A DNA stretch of 31,055 nucleotides from JAYRWN01 sp041917975 (GCA_041917975.1 JAYRWN010000395.1:1-31055), one strand, 5' to 3'; counted from the first letter of the stretch, positions 8,218 to 16,888 are shown. Numbers and translations: made by a program. The notes: a model not told the origin generated them from the letters alone.

Positions 8218-11200
8218 CTATTCAAATTTCACATCCAGAGCCAATCCTCTTAACTCATGGACTAACACATTAAATGATTCCGGGATGTTTGGCTCCGGAA
8301 TATTTTCACCTTTGACGATGGCTTCATAAGCTTTTGCTCTGCCGATGATGTCATCAGATTTAATAGTAAGCAGCTCCTGAAGTATGTTGGATGCTCCAAA
8401 TGCTTCCAGTGCCCATACTTCCATCTCTCCGAATCGCTGACCCCCAAACTGAGCTTTACCACCCAGAGGTTGTTGGGTAATCAATGAGTAAGGTCCAATG
8501 GAACGAGAGTGCATTTTATCGTCCACCATATGGTACAACTTGAGTATATAAATTACTCCAACGGTGGCCTGCTGATGGAACCGGTCGCCCGTCTCACCAT
8601 CATACAGATAAGTCTGACCCAAACTAGGTAATCCGGCCATTTTAATATGGTGTTCGATTTCGTCTTTCGAAGCCCCATCGAAGATAGGTGTGGCAAATTT
8701 TACCCCCATTTTTTGACCAGCCCAGCCTAATACGGTCTCGAAAATCTGTCCCAGGTTCATACGGCTAGGTACTCCAAGAGGATTCAGGACCACGTCTACC
8801 GGAGTGCCATCTTCCAGGAAGGGCATATCCTCCATGCGCACGATACGGGACACTATACCCTTATTACCATGGCGTCCGGCTAATTTATCACCCACTTTCA
8901 ACTTACGTTTGCGGGCAACATACACTTTGGCCAGTTTTAATACACCGGTTGGAAGTTCATCCCCTATACTGATGTTGTATTTCTCCCTTTTATAACGACC
9001 TACTTCCTCGTTGTGTTTGATGTTGTAGTTATGCAACAAACGGGTCAGTAATTCATTAGTCTTATCGTCATCGGTCCATTTGGAGTATTCCACCTGAGTA
9101 AAATCAATCTTATTCAGGACCTGTTTGGTGAATTTCGTGCCTTTGGAGATGGCCTCTTCACCGTAAGTATTTTTAATACCCCGGGATACCTTATCTTTTG
9201 CTAACACCAACAGCTTATCAATAAGTATGGTCTTCAATTCATTGACCGCAATGGCATGTTTATCTTCCAGTTTTGTCAACAAATCTTTTTCCTGGGCTTT
9301 TTGGAATTTATCCTTTTTGGCCCGGGCAAACAATTGTTTATCAATGATGATTCCTTCCGTAGATGGAGGTGCTTTTAAAGAGGCGTCTTTAACATCTCCG
9401 GCTTTATCACCAAAGATGGCACGCAGTAGTTTCTCCTCAGGCGTGGGGTCTGATTCTCCTTTCGGCGTAATTTTACCGATGAGTATGTCACCTTCATTGA
9501 TCCAGGCACCGATGCGGATAATTCCGTTTTCGTCCAGATCTTTGGTGGCTTCTTCACTCACATTAGGAATATCATTAGTCAACTCCTCTTCGCCTAATTT
9601 AGTATCTCTGACATCCAGTTCAAAATGTTCGATGTGGATGGAGGTAAAGATATCTTCTTGTACTACTCGCTCCGAGATCACTATGGCGTCTTCAAAATTG
9701 TACCCTTTCCAAGGCATGAAGGCAACTTTCAGATTTTGTCCCAGGGCTAATTCACCATTATCTGTAGCGTAACCATCACATAAGATGGTTCCTTTACTCA
9801 CGCGTTGACCCTTTTTGATGATAGGCTTCAGGTTGATACAAGTGCCTTGGTTGGTTCGGATGAATTTGGTCAGCTTATAGGTTTTGAAGTTATCATCAAA
9901 AGATACCTGACGCTCTTCATCCGTGCGATCATATTTGATGACTATCTCACTGGCATCAACATATTCAACCACCCCTTCGCCTTCGGCATTGATCAACATC
10001 CGCGAGTCAACGGCTACCTTACCTTCCAAGCCGGTGCCCACGATGGGTGAATGCGGTTTAATCAGCGGAACGGCCTGACGTTGCATGTTTGAACCCATCA
10101 GAGCGCGGTTGGCGTCATCGTTTTCAAGGAAAGGAATCAAGGAAGCGGAGACACCTACGATTTGATTGGGCGCAACATCCATATACTCGACCTCATCAGG
10201 GATTAGTATCGGAAAGTCCCCGTGTTCACGGCATTTGATCCTTTCATTGGTAAAGGCTCCTTTTTCATCAATCGAGGAGTTGGCTTGGGCAATCTTTAAA
10301 TAGTCTTCGCTTTCTGCGGAGAGATATTCAACATTTTTTACCAGGTCTACTTTGCCGTTATTTACCCGCCGGTAGGGTGTTTCCAAGAAACCCATTCCGT
10401 TCACTTTGGCATGCACACATAACGTAGAGATTAAGCCAATGTTAGGTCCTTCCGGGGTTTCGATTGTACATAGACGTCCGTAGTGCGAATAGTGTACGTC
10501 ACGAACTTCAAAGCCTGCCCGTTCCCGCGAGAGACCTCCGGGGCCGAGAGCAGATATACGTCTCTTATGCGTAATTTCGGAAAGCGGATTAGTTTGATCC
10601 AGAAATTGGGACAACTGACTGGTTCCGAAAAAAGAATTGATTACCGAACTTAACGTGCGCGCATTGATCAAGTCTACCGGTGTAAATACTTCGTTATCAC
10701 GCACATTCATTCGCTCACGGATAGTCCGCGCCATCCTGGCCAAACCTACCCCGAATTGGGCATATAATTGTTCACCAACCGTTCTTACCCGGCGATTGCT
10801 CAGGTGGTCGATATCGTCCAGCTCTGCCTTTTGATTGATCAGACTGACCAGGTATTTGACGATGGCAATGATGTCTTCTTTAGTCAGGACTTGCACATCA
10901 TTGTGAATGGCAATGCCCAACTTCCGATTCATTTTATACCGTCCGACTTCACCGAGGCTGTATCGTTTATCTGAAAAAAACAGCTTATCGATAATACCGC
11001 GGGCAGTTTCTTCGTCTGGGGGATCAGTACCCCTTAATTGACGATAGATCGTCTGCACGGCTTCAAGTTCAGAACTACTGGGGTCTTTTTGGAGCGTATT
11101 GTAGATAATGGAATAGTCATCCTCGATGTCCTCTTTTTGTAGGATGATCGTATCGATGCCGTTTTCCAGGATCAGATTTATGTTCTCCTCGTCCAGCACG

Positions 11201-12030
11201 ACGTCACGTTCCAGGATGATTTCATTCCGCTCTATGGTTACTACTTCACCAGTATCTTCATCAACGAAGTCTTCTGTCCATTTACGCAAGACCCTGGCGG
11301 CCAGTTTACGGCCGACCGATTTGGCTAACGTTTTCGGATTGGCGGATACTTCTTCAGCCAAGTGGAACAAGTCCAGGATTTCCCGGTCGGAATCGAATCC
11401 AATTGCCCTTAACAACGTAGTGACTGGAAACTTCTTTTTGCGGTCTATGTAAGCATACATGACCGTATTAATGTCAGTGGCAAACTCCATCCAGGCACCT
11501 TTAAACGGAATTACCCTGGCTGAATAAATTTTCGTTCCATTAGGGTGGAAACTCTGACTGAAGAATACACCCGGTGAACGGTGTAACTGGGATACGATGA
11601 CCCGCTCTGCACCATTGATGACGAAAGTCCCTTTGGGAGTCATGTACGGAATATTGCCCAGGAACACGTCCTGAACAATAGTTTCGAAGTCGATGTGTTC
11701 TTCATCATTACAGGACAAACGCAATTTGGCTTTTAAAGGCACAGCATACGTCAGTCCGCGCATTACGCATTCTTCGATGCTATACCTTGGCGGATCAATA
11801 AAATAATCCAGGAATTCAAGGGTAAACACACTGCGTGCGTCAGAGATAGGAAAGTTTTCCAGAAATACCCTGTACAGGCCTTCGTTAAAACGATTTTCAG
11901 GAGTAGTTTCTAACTGAAAAAACTCCTGGAAAGACTGCAATTGAATCTCGAGCAGATCAGGATATTCTGAGGAAAGTTTGATTTTACCGAAGCTTGTTCT
12001 TACCGGTTTATGCTGACCGTTACTTGCCAT
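8218..12030 (-). CDS. rpoB: DNA-directed RNA polymerase subunit beta
   Basis: This 1270-residue protein is full length for the phylum. The rifampicin-binding region lies at about residues 463-500 (FFGTSQLSQFLDQTNPLSEI, then HKRRISALGPGG). The residues equivalent to E. coli Asp516, His526 and Ser531 are present, while the position of Asn518 is Thr. No classical resistance substitution is therefore apparent, though phenotype cannot be read from sequence. The C-terminal part carries the universal blocks KVGDKLAGRHGNKG and GGKAQFGGQRFGEMEVWALE. The gene follows rplL after a 168-nt gap that contains a strong hairpin, and precedes rpoC by 29 nt. The leader immediately before ATG 12030 is A/T-rich and has no Shine-Dalgarno sequence. 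Confidence 0.99.
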   Translation of the reverse strand: MASNGQHKPVRTSFGKIKLSSEYPDLLEIQLQSFQEFFQLETTPENRFNEGLYRVFLENFPISDARSVFTLEFLDYFIDPPRYSIEECVMRGLTYAVPLKAKLRLSCNDEEHIDFETIVQDVFLGNIPYMTPKGTFVINGAERVIVSQLHRSPGVFFSQSFHPNGTKIYSARVIPFKGAWMEFATDINTVMYAYIDRKKKFPVTTLLRAIGFDSDREILDLFHLAEEVSANPKTLAKSVGRKLAARVLRKWTEDFVDEDTGEVVTIERNEIILERDVVLDEENINLILENGIDTIILQKEDIEDDYSIIYNTLQKDPSSSELEAVQTIYRQLRGTDPPDEETARGIIDKLFFSDKRYSLGEVGRYKMNRKLGIAIHNDVQVLTKEDIIAIVKYLVSLINQKAELDDIDHLSNRRVRTVGEQLYAQFGVGLARMARTIRERMNVRDNEVFTPVDLINARTLSSVINSFFGTSQLSQFLDQTNPLSEITHKRRISALGPGGLSRERAGFEVRDVHYSHYGRLCTIETPEGPNIGLISTLCVHAKVNGMGFLETPYRRVNNGKVDLVKNVEYLSAESEDYLKIAQANSSIDEKGAFTNERIKCREHGDFPILIPDEVEYMDVAPNQIVGVSASLIPFLENDDANRALMGSNMQRQAVPLIKPHSPIVGTGLEGKVAVDSRMLINAEGEGVVEYVDASEIVIKYDRTDEERQVSFDDNFKTYKLTKFIRTNQGTCINLKPIIKKGQRVSKGTILCDGYATDNGELALGQNLKVAFMPWKGYNFEDAIVISERVVQEDIFTSIHIEHFELDVRDTKLGEEELTNDIPNVSEEATKDLDENGIIRIGAWINEGDILIGKITPKGESDPTPEEKLLRAIFGDKAGDVKDASLKAPPSTEGIIIDKQLFARAKKDKFQKAQEKDLLTKLEDKHAIAVNELKTILIDKLLVLAKDKVSRGIKNTYGEEAISKGTKFTKQVLNKIDFTQVEYSKWTDDDKTNELLTRLLHNYNIKHNEEVGRYKREKYNISIGDELPTGVLKLAKVYVARKRKLKVGDKLAGRHGNKGIVSRIVRMEDMPFLEDGTPVDVVLNPLGVPSRMNLGQIFETVLGWAGQKMGVKFATPIFDGASKDEIEHHIKMAGLPSLGQTYLYDGETGDRFHQQATVGVIYILKLYHMVDDKMHSRSIGPYSLITQQPLGGKAQFGGQRFGEMEVWALEAFGASNILQELLTIKSDDIIGRAKAYEAIVKGENIPEPNIPESFNVLVHELRGLALDVKFE

Positions 12031-12092
12031 AAGTTAAATTTTTGGAACTATATGATTAGAGGCTTTCCTCTCCATTTTTCTAAACAATAACA

Positions 12093-12125
12093 GGCTTAGC
12101 TGGTATTTGACATACCAACTAAGCC
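12093..12125 (-). promoter_or_regulatory. rplL-rpoB intercistronic hairpin (attenuator or processing site)
   Basis: Arms at 12093-12106 and 12112-12125 form a 14-bp stem around a 5-nt loop. The only imperfect pair is C-A on the plus strand, which becomes a G-U wobble in the minus-strand transcript, so the RNA that is actually made folds without a mismatch. In the transcript the stem is followed by a moderately U-rich stretch (UGUUAUUGUUU). In E. coli the same interval holds a partial terminator and an RNase III site. A similar role here is inference. Confidence 0.6.
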
Positions 12126-12198
12126 AGTTTCTCTACACCAGCTGTGGAAGTGCTATGTATAGCATCATCTGCGAGCGGAAACAATTTCTTTTGAATTG

Positions 12199-12582
12199 TT
12201 ATTTCAATTCAACTTGCGCACCGACAGCTTCCAAAGCAGTCTTAAGTTTTTCTGCCTCATCTTTGGGAGCGCCTTCCTTCAGTGTAGAAGGAGCAGCATC
12301 AACCAAATCTTTAGCTTCTTTTAAACCGAGGTTTAATAAAGTTTTTACTTCTTTTACTACTTTCAGTTTTTCTGCACCTGCAGAAGCTAAAACTACAGTA
12401 AATTCTGTTTTCTCTTCTACTACAGGAGCTGCAGCAGCACCTGCACCGGGAGCAGCAATAGCTACCGCTGCGGCAGCAGCCGGCTCAATACCGTAATCCT
12501 CCTTTAAGATATTTTTGAGCTCGTTAACCTGCTTAACAGTAAGATTGACTAATTGTTCAGCCAAAGTCTTTAAGTCTGCCAT
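12199..12582 (-). CDS. rplL: 50S ribosomal protein L7/L12
   Basis: This 127-residue protein forms the mobile stalk of the large subunit that recruits elongation and initiation GTPases. It has the usual three parts: an N-terminal helical dimerization domain (about residues 1-33, LAEQLVNLTVKQVNELKNIL) that binds L10; an alanine-rich flexible hinge (about 34-55); and a globular C-terminal domain (about 56-127) with the conserved blocks KTEFTVVL, KVVKEVKTLLNLGLKEAKDLVD and AEKLKTALEAVGAQVELK. It follows rplJ by 59 nt and precedes rpoB by 168 nt. The start is supported by full alignment with the family from its first residues. The leader has only A/T runs. Confidence 0.99.
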   Translation of the reverse strand: MADLKTLAEQLVNLTVKQVNELKNILKEDYGIEPAAAAAVAIAAPGAGAAAAPVVEEKTEFTVVLASAGAEKLKVVKEVKTLLNLGLKEAKDLVDAAPSTLKEGAPKDEAEKLKTALEAVGAQVELK

Positions 12583-12641
12583 TTTAATTTTTTTTAATTT
12601 GATGAAATTTTATGCGTATTGAACTCGGAAGCCAAAATTAT

Positions 12642-13172
12642 TTATTCAGCACCTTTTTTCTCGATGGTCTCTAATAACCTAAAAATAGTCTGTGCCCCAG
12701 AACCCAAAGCGCCGATTACTCCTTGTGCCGGCGATTCCAACATCAAGATGACTTCGGCGATAAGTTCTTCGCGGGACTTCAACCTCATTATGGTGCTTAA
12801 CTGATCATCACCCACATAGACATCGGAGTCAATGTATGCTCCTTTCAGGATGGGTCTTTCACCACCCTTACGGAACGCTTCGATAATTTCCGCTGGGGTT
12901 TTGGCCGCATCCGAAAATAAGATCGTAGTAGGTCCGTTTAACAATTGGAATATGCTGCCGTAACCTTTTTCCGTCGGAGCATCTTCCAGGGCTTTTTTGA
13001 CCAAAGTATTTTTTAAAACTTTCATCTCCACGCCTTTTTGAAAACACATCCGGCGCAACTTATTGATCTGCGCTACCGTCAATGTTGAAGCGTCTGTAAT
13101 GTAGAAAAATGAGGAAGATGAAAATTTATCTTTTAGTTCAGCGATGGTCGCTGTCTTTTGCTCTTTATTCAT
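12642..13172 (-). CDS. rplJ: 50S ribosomal protein L10
   Basis: This 176-residue protein is the base of the L7/L12 stalk. The N-terminal 125 or so residues bind 23S rRNA with L11 (motifs FYITDASTLTVAQINKLRRM, MKVLKNTLVKKAL, and GPTTILFSD). The C-terminal helix carries L7/L12 dimers. In many bacteria the L10-L7/L12 complex represses its own mRNA. The gap before this gene is only 24 nt, so any autoregulatory leader of the E. coli type would have to overlap the end of rplA, and none was identified by eye. It is co-transcribed with rplA upstream and rplL downstream. Confidence 0.98.
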   Translation of the reverse strand: MNKEQKTATIAELKDKFSSSSFFYITDASTLTVAQINKLRRMCFQKGVEMKVLKNTLVKKALEDAPTEKGYGSIFQLLNGPTTILFSDAAKTPAEIIEAFRKGGERPILKGAYIDSDVYVGDDQLSTIMRLKSREELIAEVILMLESPAQGVIGALGSGAQTIFRLLETIEKKGAE

Positions 13173-13196
13173 GACTCAATCGTTTAGAATATTAGA

Positions 13197-13889
13197 TTAA
13201 TGAATGCCTTTAGAGTCAATCTTGATCCCCGGACTCATCGTACTTGCTACAGAAACAGATTTCATGTAAGCTCCTTTCGAAGAGGATGGTTTCATCCTGA
13301 CCAGGGTATGCAATAACTCTTCAGCGTTTTGGGTCAGCTTTTCGGCTGAGAATGATACACGACCTACCGGCGCATGTACGATGCCGAATTTATCGGCGCG
13401 GAAAGCGATCTTACCAGCTTTCACTTCATTCACCGCTGCAGCTACATCCATGGTCACCGTTCCTGTCTTGGGGTTAGGCATCAACCCGCGGGGACCTAAT
13501 ATTCTACCTACTTTACCCACTTGAGCCATCACGTTAGGGGTGGCAATGATCACATCCACTGAGGTCCAGCCTTCCTGGATTTTTTGGATGTATTCCTCCA
13601 ATCCGACATGGTCCGCTCCGGCATTTCTGGCTTCCTCAGCCTTATCGGGTGTACAAAGTACCAGCACGCTTTTGGTTTTACCGGTGCCATGAGGCAGGGA
13701 AACCGTTCCGCGGATGGACTGATCTGCTTTACGAACATCTATCCCCAGCCGGATGTGCAGATCTACGGAAGAGTCAAATTTAGTGGTGTTGACCTCTTTC
13801 ACCTTTTGCATGGCCTCAGACAAAGAATAGAACTTCATTCTGTCTACTTTTGCCTCGGCGACCTTGCGCTTTTTGGTAATTTTACTCAT
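13197..13889 (-). CDS. rplA: 50S ribosomal protein L1
   Basis: This 230-residue protein is the usual length. It forms the mobile L1 stalk that helps release deacylated tRNA from the E site. Conserved blocks are SVDLHIRLGIDVRKADQ, GTVSLPHGTGK, and the segment ATPNVMAQVGKVGRILGPRG followed by LMPNPKTGTV. It ends with TMSPGIKIDSK. It starts 32 nt after rplK, the usual rplK-rplA pair, in which L1 commonly controls translation of both genes. No L1-binding mimic was identified by eye. Confidence 0.99.
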   Translation of the reverse strand: MSKITKKRKVAEAKVDRMKFYSLSEAMQKVKEVNTTKFDSSVDLHIRLGIDVRKADQSIRGTVSLPHGTGKTKSVLVLCTPDKAEEARNAGADHVGLEEYIQKIQEGWTSVDVIIATPNVMAQVGKVGRILGPRGLMPNPKTGTVTMDVAAAVNEVKAGKIAFRADKFGIVHAPVGRVSFSAEKLTQNAEELLHTLVRMKPSSSKGAYMKSVSVASTMSPGIKIDSKGIH

Positions 13890-13921
13890 TTAATAATGGT
13901 TTTGGTGTTAGCGAAATAAAA

Positions 13922-14365
13922 TTATTTCTCCCAAGGTGGAGTACCGCTTACGGTCACTCCCATGCTGCGGGCCGATCCGGCTACCATCTTCATCGCAGAC
14001 TCGACAGTAAAAGCATTCAGGTCTACCATTTTGTTTTCAGCAATATTTTTGACCTGATCCCAGCTAAGCGAACCTACTTTATTACGGTTCGGTTCAGCTG
14101 AGCCCTTACTGATCTTTGACTGCTCAATGATTTGTGTAGCGGCCGGGGCGGTTTTGATTGCAAATTCAAACGATTTATCTTTATAAACCGTAATGACCAC
14201 CGGTACCAGTTTACCTATTTTGTCCTGTGTCTCCGCGTTAAAACGTTTACAGAACTCCATAATGTTAACCCCTTTGGAACCCAGTGCGGGTCCTACGGGT
14301 GGTGCCGGGTTAGCTTGTCCGCCTTTTACCTGCAGCTTAATAAAGGTTTCAATTTCTTTAGCCAT
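13922..14365 (-). CDS. rplK: 50S ribosomal protein L11
   Basis: This 147-residue protein is full length. With 23S rRNA it forms the GTPase-associated centre and is needed for the RelA stringent response in bacteria that have it. The N-terminal domain contains FIKLQVKGGQANPAPPVGPA and the proline-rich linker. The C-terminal RNA-binding domain contains FEFAIKTAPAA and the end MKMVAGSARSMGVTVSG. It lies 25 nt after nusG and 32 nt before rplA. Confidence 0.99.
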   Translation of the reverse strand: MAKEIETFIKLQVKGGQANPAPPVGPALGSKGVNIMEFCKRFNAETQDKIGKLVPVVITVYKDKSFEFAIKTAPAATQIIEQSKISKGSAEPNRNKVGSLSWDQVKNIAENKMVDLNAFTVESAMKMVAGSARSMGVTVSGTPPWEK

Positions 14366-14390
14366 GATGACTATATTTCAAAAAAGTTAA

Positions 14391-14939
14391 TTACGATTGT
14401 TTTTCCACTTGCATGAAGTTCAGTTCCACTTCGGTGCCGCGTCCAAAGATTTTTACGATCACTTTCAGTTTCTTTTTCTCTTCATTCACTTCTTTAATGT
14501 CCCCCACAAATTCATTGAAAGGTCCATCAATAATTTTAATAGTTTCCCCGACCAGGAATGGTTCTATAAGCGACTCACCCCCTTCCATCGACTCATCCAC
14601 TTTGCCCAGCATCCGATTAGCTTCAACCGCTGTCATTGGTATGGGGCTGTTTTTCCCCAGGAAATGAATGACATTGGGAATATTGGCAATATTCTGTACC
14701 AAATCGCCCCTCAACCGCTCCGGGTCCGCTTCCAGTAAAAGGTAACCCGGTAGAATATTTCTTTCCAGAATGACCTTTTTACCATTTCTGATTTTATACA
14801 CTTTTTCAGAAGGGACAATGACTTGGGATATTATATCCTCCCAACCACTGCGCTTTATCTCCAACTCCACGCGTTCGCGGATAGATTTTTCTTTGCCGCT
14901 GATAACCCTTAGGGAATACCATTTTTTTTCTTTTGCCAT
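14391..14939 (-). CDS. nusG: Transcription termination/antitermination factor NusG
   Basis: This 182-residue protein has the two NusG domains. The N-terminal NGN domain (about residues 1-120) includes KKWYSLRVISGKEKSIRERV and NILPGYLLLEA, and binds the RNA polymerase clamp and modulates pausing. The C-terminal KOW domain (about 128-180) includes FLVGETIKIIDGPFNEFVGD, and couples transcription to ribosomal protein S10 or Rho. It sits between secE (26 nt upstream) and rplK (25 nt downstream), the near-universal order. Confidence 0.98.
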   Translation of the reverse strand: MAKEKKWYSLRVISGKEKSIRERVELEIKRSGWEDIISQVIVPSEKVYKIRNGKKVILERNILPGYLLLEADPERLRGDLVQNIANIPNVIHFLGKNSPIPMTAVEANRMLGKVDESMEGGESLIEPFLVGETIKIIDGPFNEFVGDIKEVNEEKKKLKVIVKIFGRGTEVELNFMQVEKQS

Positions 14940-14965
14940 TTTTACCCCTGCGGATTAGCTGTTAA

Positions 14966-15154
14966 TCAAAAACTATAAAATAAACCGGTGATTTGTCTGC
15001 TGAACAAATCCATTAACGTGACCACAACAGCGATTATGGCCGTGGCCGCTAATACAACCGTAGTCGTCGATAATAACACGTTCCAACTGGGCCAACTCAC
15101 CTTATTGATAAGTTCGTTATAGCTTTCTTTTAGATATAATTTTATCTGTTCCAT
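14966..15154 (-). CDS. secE: Protein translocase subunit SecE
   Basis: This is a 62-residue short-form SecE with one membrane segment at about residues 27-50 (LLSTTTVVLAATAIIAVVVTL). The preceding amphipathic helix contains the conserved motif ELINKVSWPSW. It stabilizes SecY in the translocon. The start is ATG 15154. A longer frame beginning with GTG at 15169 would overlap the 3' end of the tRNA-Trp gene and is not credible. The gene starts 12 nt after that tRNA, so the mRNA is probably generated by cleavage at the tRNA 3' end or by read-through. Confidence 0.96.
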   Translation of the reverse strand: MEQIKLYLKESYNELINKVSWPSWNVLLSTTTVVLAATAIIAVVVTLMDLFSRQITGLFYSF

Positions 15155-15166
15155 GTCAGTAAGTTG

Positions 15167-15239
15167 CACGGGCAGAAGGACTCGAACCCTCAGCCTACGG
15201 TTTTGGAGACCGTCGCTCTACCACTTGAGCTATGCCCGT
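15167..15239 (-). tRNA. tRNA-Trp (CCA anticodon)
   Basis: This is a 73-nt cloverleaf. The 7-bp acceptor stem (ACGGGCA with TGCCCGT) has discriminator G73, the bacterial tryptophan identity base. The anticodon loop CTCCAAA gives CCA, and the T-loop is TTCGAGT. No CCA tail is encoded, so it is added after transcription. It lies between tuf and secE, a placement found in many bacteria. Confidence 0.98.
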
Positions 15240-15247
15240 AAGCGCAG

Positions 15248-15282
15248 AAAGATTAAGTGACCCGATAAGTCACTTAATCTTT
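15248..15282 (-). promoter_or_regulatory. Hairpin between tuf and tRNA-Trp (partial terminator or processing site)
   Basis: Arms at 15248-15261 and 15269-15282 pair perfectly over 14 bp around a 7-nt loop. The structure lies about 50 nt after the tuf stop and 8 nt before the tRNA-Trp 5' end. The transcript after the stem reads CUGCGC, not a U-run, so it is not a classical terminator. It may reduce expression downstream or serve as an RNase III-type cleavage site. The function is inferred. Confidence 0.55.
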
Positions 15283-15332
15283 TCTACAATTATTAATTTA
15301 ATGGCAGATGAAAACTAAAAACACCTGCACGA

Positions 15333-16529
15333 TTAGTCGATAATTTCTACGACCTGACCAGCACCTACAGTACGACCACCTTCACGTATAGCGAAGCGAA
15401 GACCTTTTTCCATAGCGATGGTATTCAGTAATTTTACTTCCAGGCTGACATTATCACCAGGCATAACCATTTCTACTCCATCAGGTAATTTACAATCACC
15501 GGTTACGTCAGTCGTACGGAAGTAGAACTGTGGGCGATAACCATTAAAGAATGGGGTATGCCGGCCACCTTCTTCTTTACTTAGTACGTAAACCTCACAC
15601 TTAAAGTTTTTATGTGGTTTTACGGAACCAGGAGCACAGATAACCATTCCGCGACGGATGTCATCTTTTTCCACACCTCTCAACAGCAGACCGGCATTGT
15701 CGCCTGCTTCACCTTGATCCAATATTTTGCGGAACATTTCTACTCCGGTTACAGTAGATGTTTTAGATTTTTCACCTTCTCTCATCATACCAACCATTTC
15801 AACGGTTTCGCCGACTTTTACTCTACCTCTTTCTATTCTTCCCGTAGCCACAGTTCCCCGGCCGGTGATTGAGAAAACGTCTTCAACGGGCATAAGGAAA
15901 GGTTGGTCGGTCAAACGAATTGGTTCAGGAATTTCACTGTCAACGGCATCCATTAATTCGTTGATCTTATCAGTCCAGTTAGGATCTCCTTCCAGAGCTT
16001 TTAACGCCGATCCTTTGATGATCTTGGCATTGTCACCATCGAATTCGTATTGGTCTAAAAGTTCACGAACTTCCATCTCCACCAATTCCAACATCTCTTC
16101 GTCGTCAACCAGGTCTACTTTATTCATAAAAACCACGATCTTAGGTACACCAACCTGACGAGCTAACAGAATATGCTCGCGGGTTTGGGGCATTGGACCA
16201 TCGGTGGCAGCAACGACCAGGATAGCTCCATCCATCTGAGCAGCCCCTGTGACCATGTTTTTTACATAGTCTGCGTGGCCAGGACAGTCCACGTGAGCAT
16301 AGTGACGTTTTTTAGTTTCGTACTCTACGTGTGCCGTATTAATGGTAATACCTCTTTCTTTCTCCTCCGGAGCAGCATCGATTGAGTCATAATCCATTTT
16401 CTGCGCCAAACCTTGTGTAGATAATACGTAGGTTATAGCTGAGGTTAAAGTGGTTTTACCATGGTCCACGTGACCGATGGTGCCCACGTTTACGTGCGGT
16501 TTCGTCCGTTCAAAGGTTCCCTTTGCCAT
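15333..16529 (-). CDS. tuf: Translation elongation factor Tu
   Basis: This 398-residue GTPase delivers aminoacyl-tRNA to the ribosome. The GTP-binding motifs are visible: G1 GHVDHGKT at residues 19-26, G2 with the RGITINTAHVEY switch, G3 DCPGH, G4 NKVD and G5 GSALKAL. Domains 2 and 3 follow, with GRGTVATGRIERG, TVTGVEMFRK, HTPFFNGYRPQFYFRTTDVTG and the end GRTVGAGQVVEI. It follows tRNA-Thr(GGT) by 46 nt and is probably transcribed with the four upstream tRNA genes. The leader is A/T-only, with no Shine-Dalgarno sequence, despite the very high expression expected. Confidence 0.99.
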   Translation of the reverse strand: MAKGTFERTKPHVNVGTIGHVDHGKTTLTSAITYVLSTQGLAQKMDYDSIDAAPEEKERGITINTAHVEYETKKRHYAHVDCPGHADYVKNMVTGAAQMDGAILVVAATDGPMPQTREHILLARQVGVPKIVVFMNKVDLVDDEEMLELVEMEVRELLDQYEFDGDNAKIIKGSALKALEGDPNWTDKINELMDAVDSEIPEPIRLTDQPFLMPVEDVFSITGRGTVATGRIERGRVKVGETVEMVGMMREGEKSKTSTVTGVEMFRKILDQGEAGDNAGLLLRGVEKDDIRRGMVICAPGSVKPHKNFKCEVYVLSKEEGGRHTPFFNGYRPQFYFRTTDVTGDCKLPDGVEMVMPGDNVSLEVKLLNTIAMEKGLRFAIREGGRTVGAGQVVEIID

Positions 16530-16575
16530 TATTAAATTATTTTACATTTTTAAAAAATCCAAATCAAAACATTAG

Positions 16576-16647
<72 letters not shown>

Positions 16648-16694
16648 TAAAACACAACCATTGATAAGTTGGAAATCTACCTTTTACAAAGTAG

Positions 16695-16767
16695 AGCGGG
16701 CGACGAGACTCGAACCCGCGACCCTCAGCTTGGAAGGCTGATGCTCTACCAACTGAGCTACGCCCGC
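16695..16767 (-). tRNA. tRNA-Gly (TCC anticodon)
   Basis: This is a 73-nt cloverleaf with acceptor stem GCGGGCG/CGCCCGC, anticodon stem TCAGC/GCTGA and loop CTTCCAA, giving TCC. The T-loop is TTCGAGT and the discriminator is U, as usual for bacterial tRNA-Gly. No CCA is encoded. It occupies the position of E. coli glyT. Confidence 0.98.
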
Positions 16768-16781
16768 TTATCAATAAGGTG

Positions 16782-16864
16782 TGGGGGCAGTTGGATTCGA
16801 ACCCACTCAGCTTACAGCACCAGATTTACAGTCTGGCCCGGCTCTCCAACTCCGGCGCGCCCCC
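16782..16864 (-). tRNA. tRNA-Tyr (GTA anticodon), with unusual base changes
   Basis: This is an 83-nt class II tRNA with a long variable arm. The anticodon stem is CCAGA/TCTGG with loop CTGTAAA, giving GTA. The acceptor stem is GGGGGCG with TGCCCCC (G7-U66 wobble), and the discriminator is A73. Two features are odd: position 8 is C instead of the near-invariant U, and the T-stem has a G51-A63 mismatch (GTGGG against CCAAC). It lies between tRNA-Thr(TGT) and tRNA-Gly(TCC), as E. coli tyrU does. Confidence 0.93.
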
Positions 16865-16888
16865 TCCTATTTACTAATAATAACAGCG

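Noticed and set aside
9227..9772. 181-residue plus-strand frame inside rpoB, and many similar frames in rpoB, rpoC, fhs and tuf
   Set aside because: These are serine-rich shadow frames antisense to strongly conserved genes.
10500..10660. Rifampicin-resistance substitutions in RpoB
   Set aside because: The positions equivalent to Asp516, His526 and Ser531 carry the sensitive-type residues. The Thr at the 518 position is a single difference that I cannot tie to resistance.
15155..15169. Extended SecE start (GTG 15169)
   Set aside because: It would overlap the tRNA-Trp 3' end; ATG 15154 gives the normal family length.
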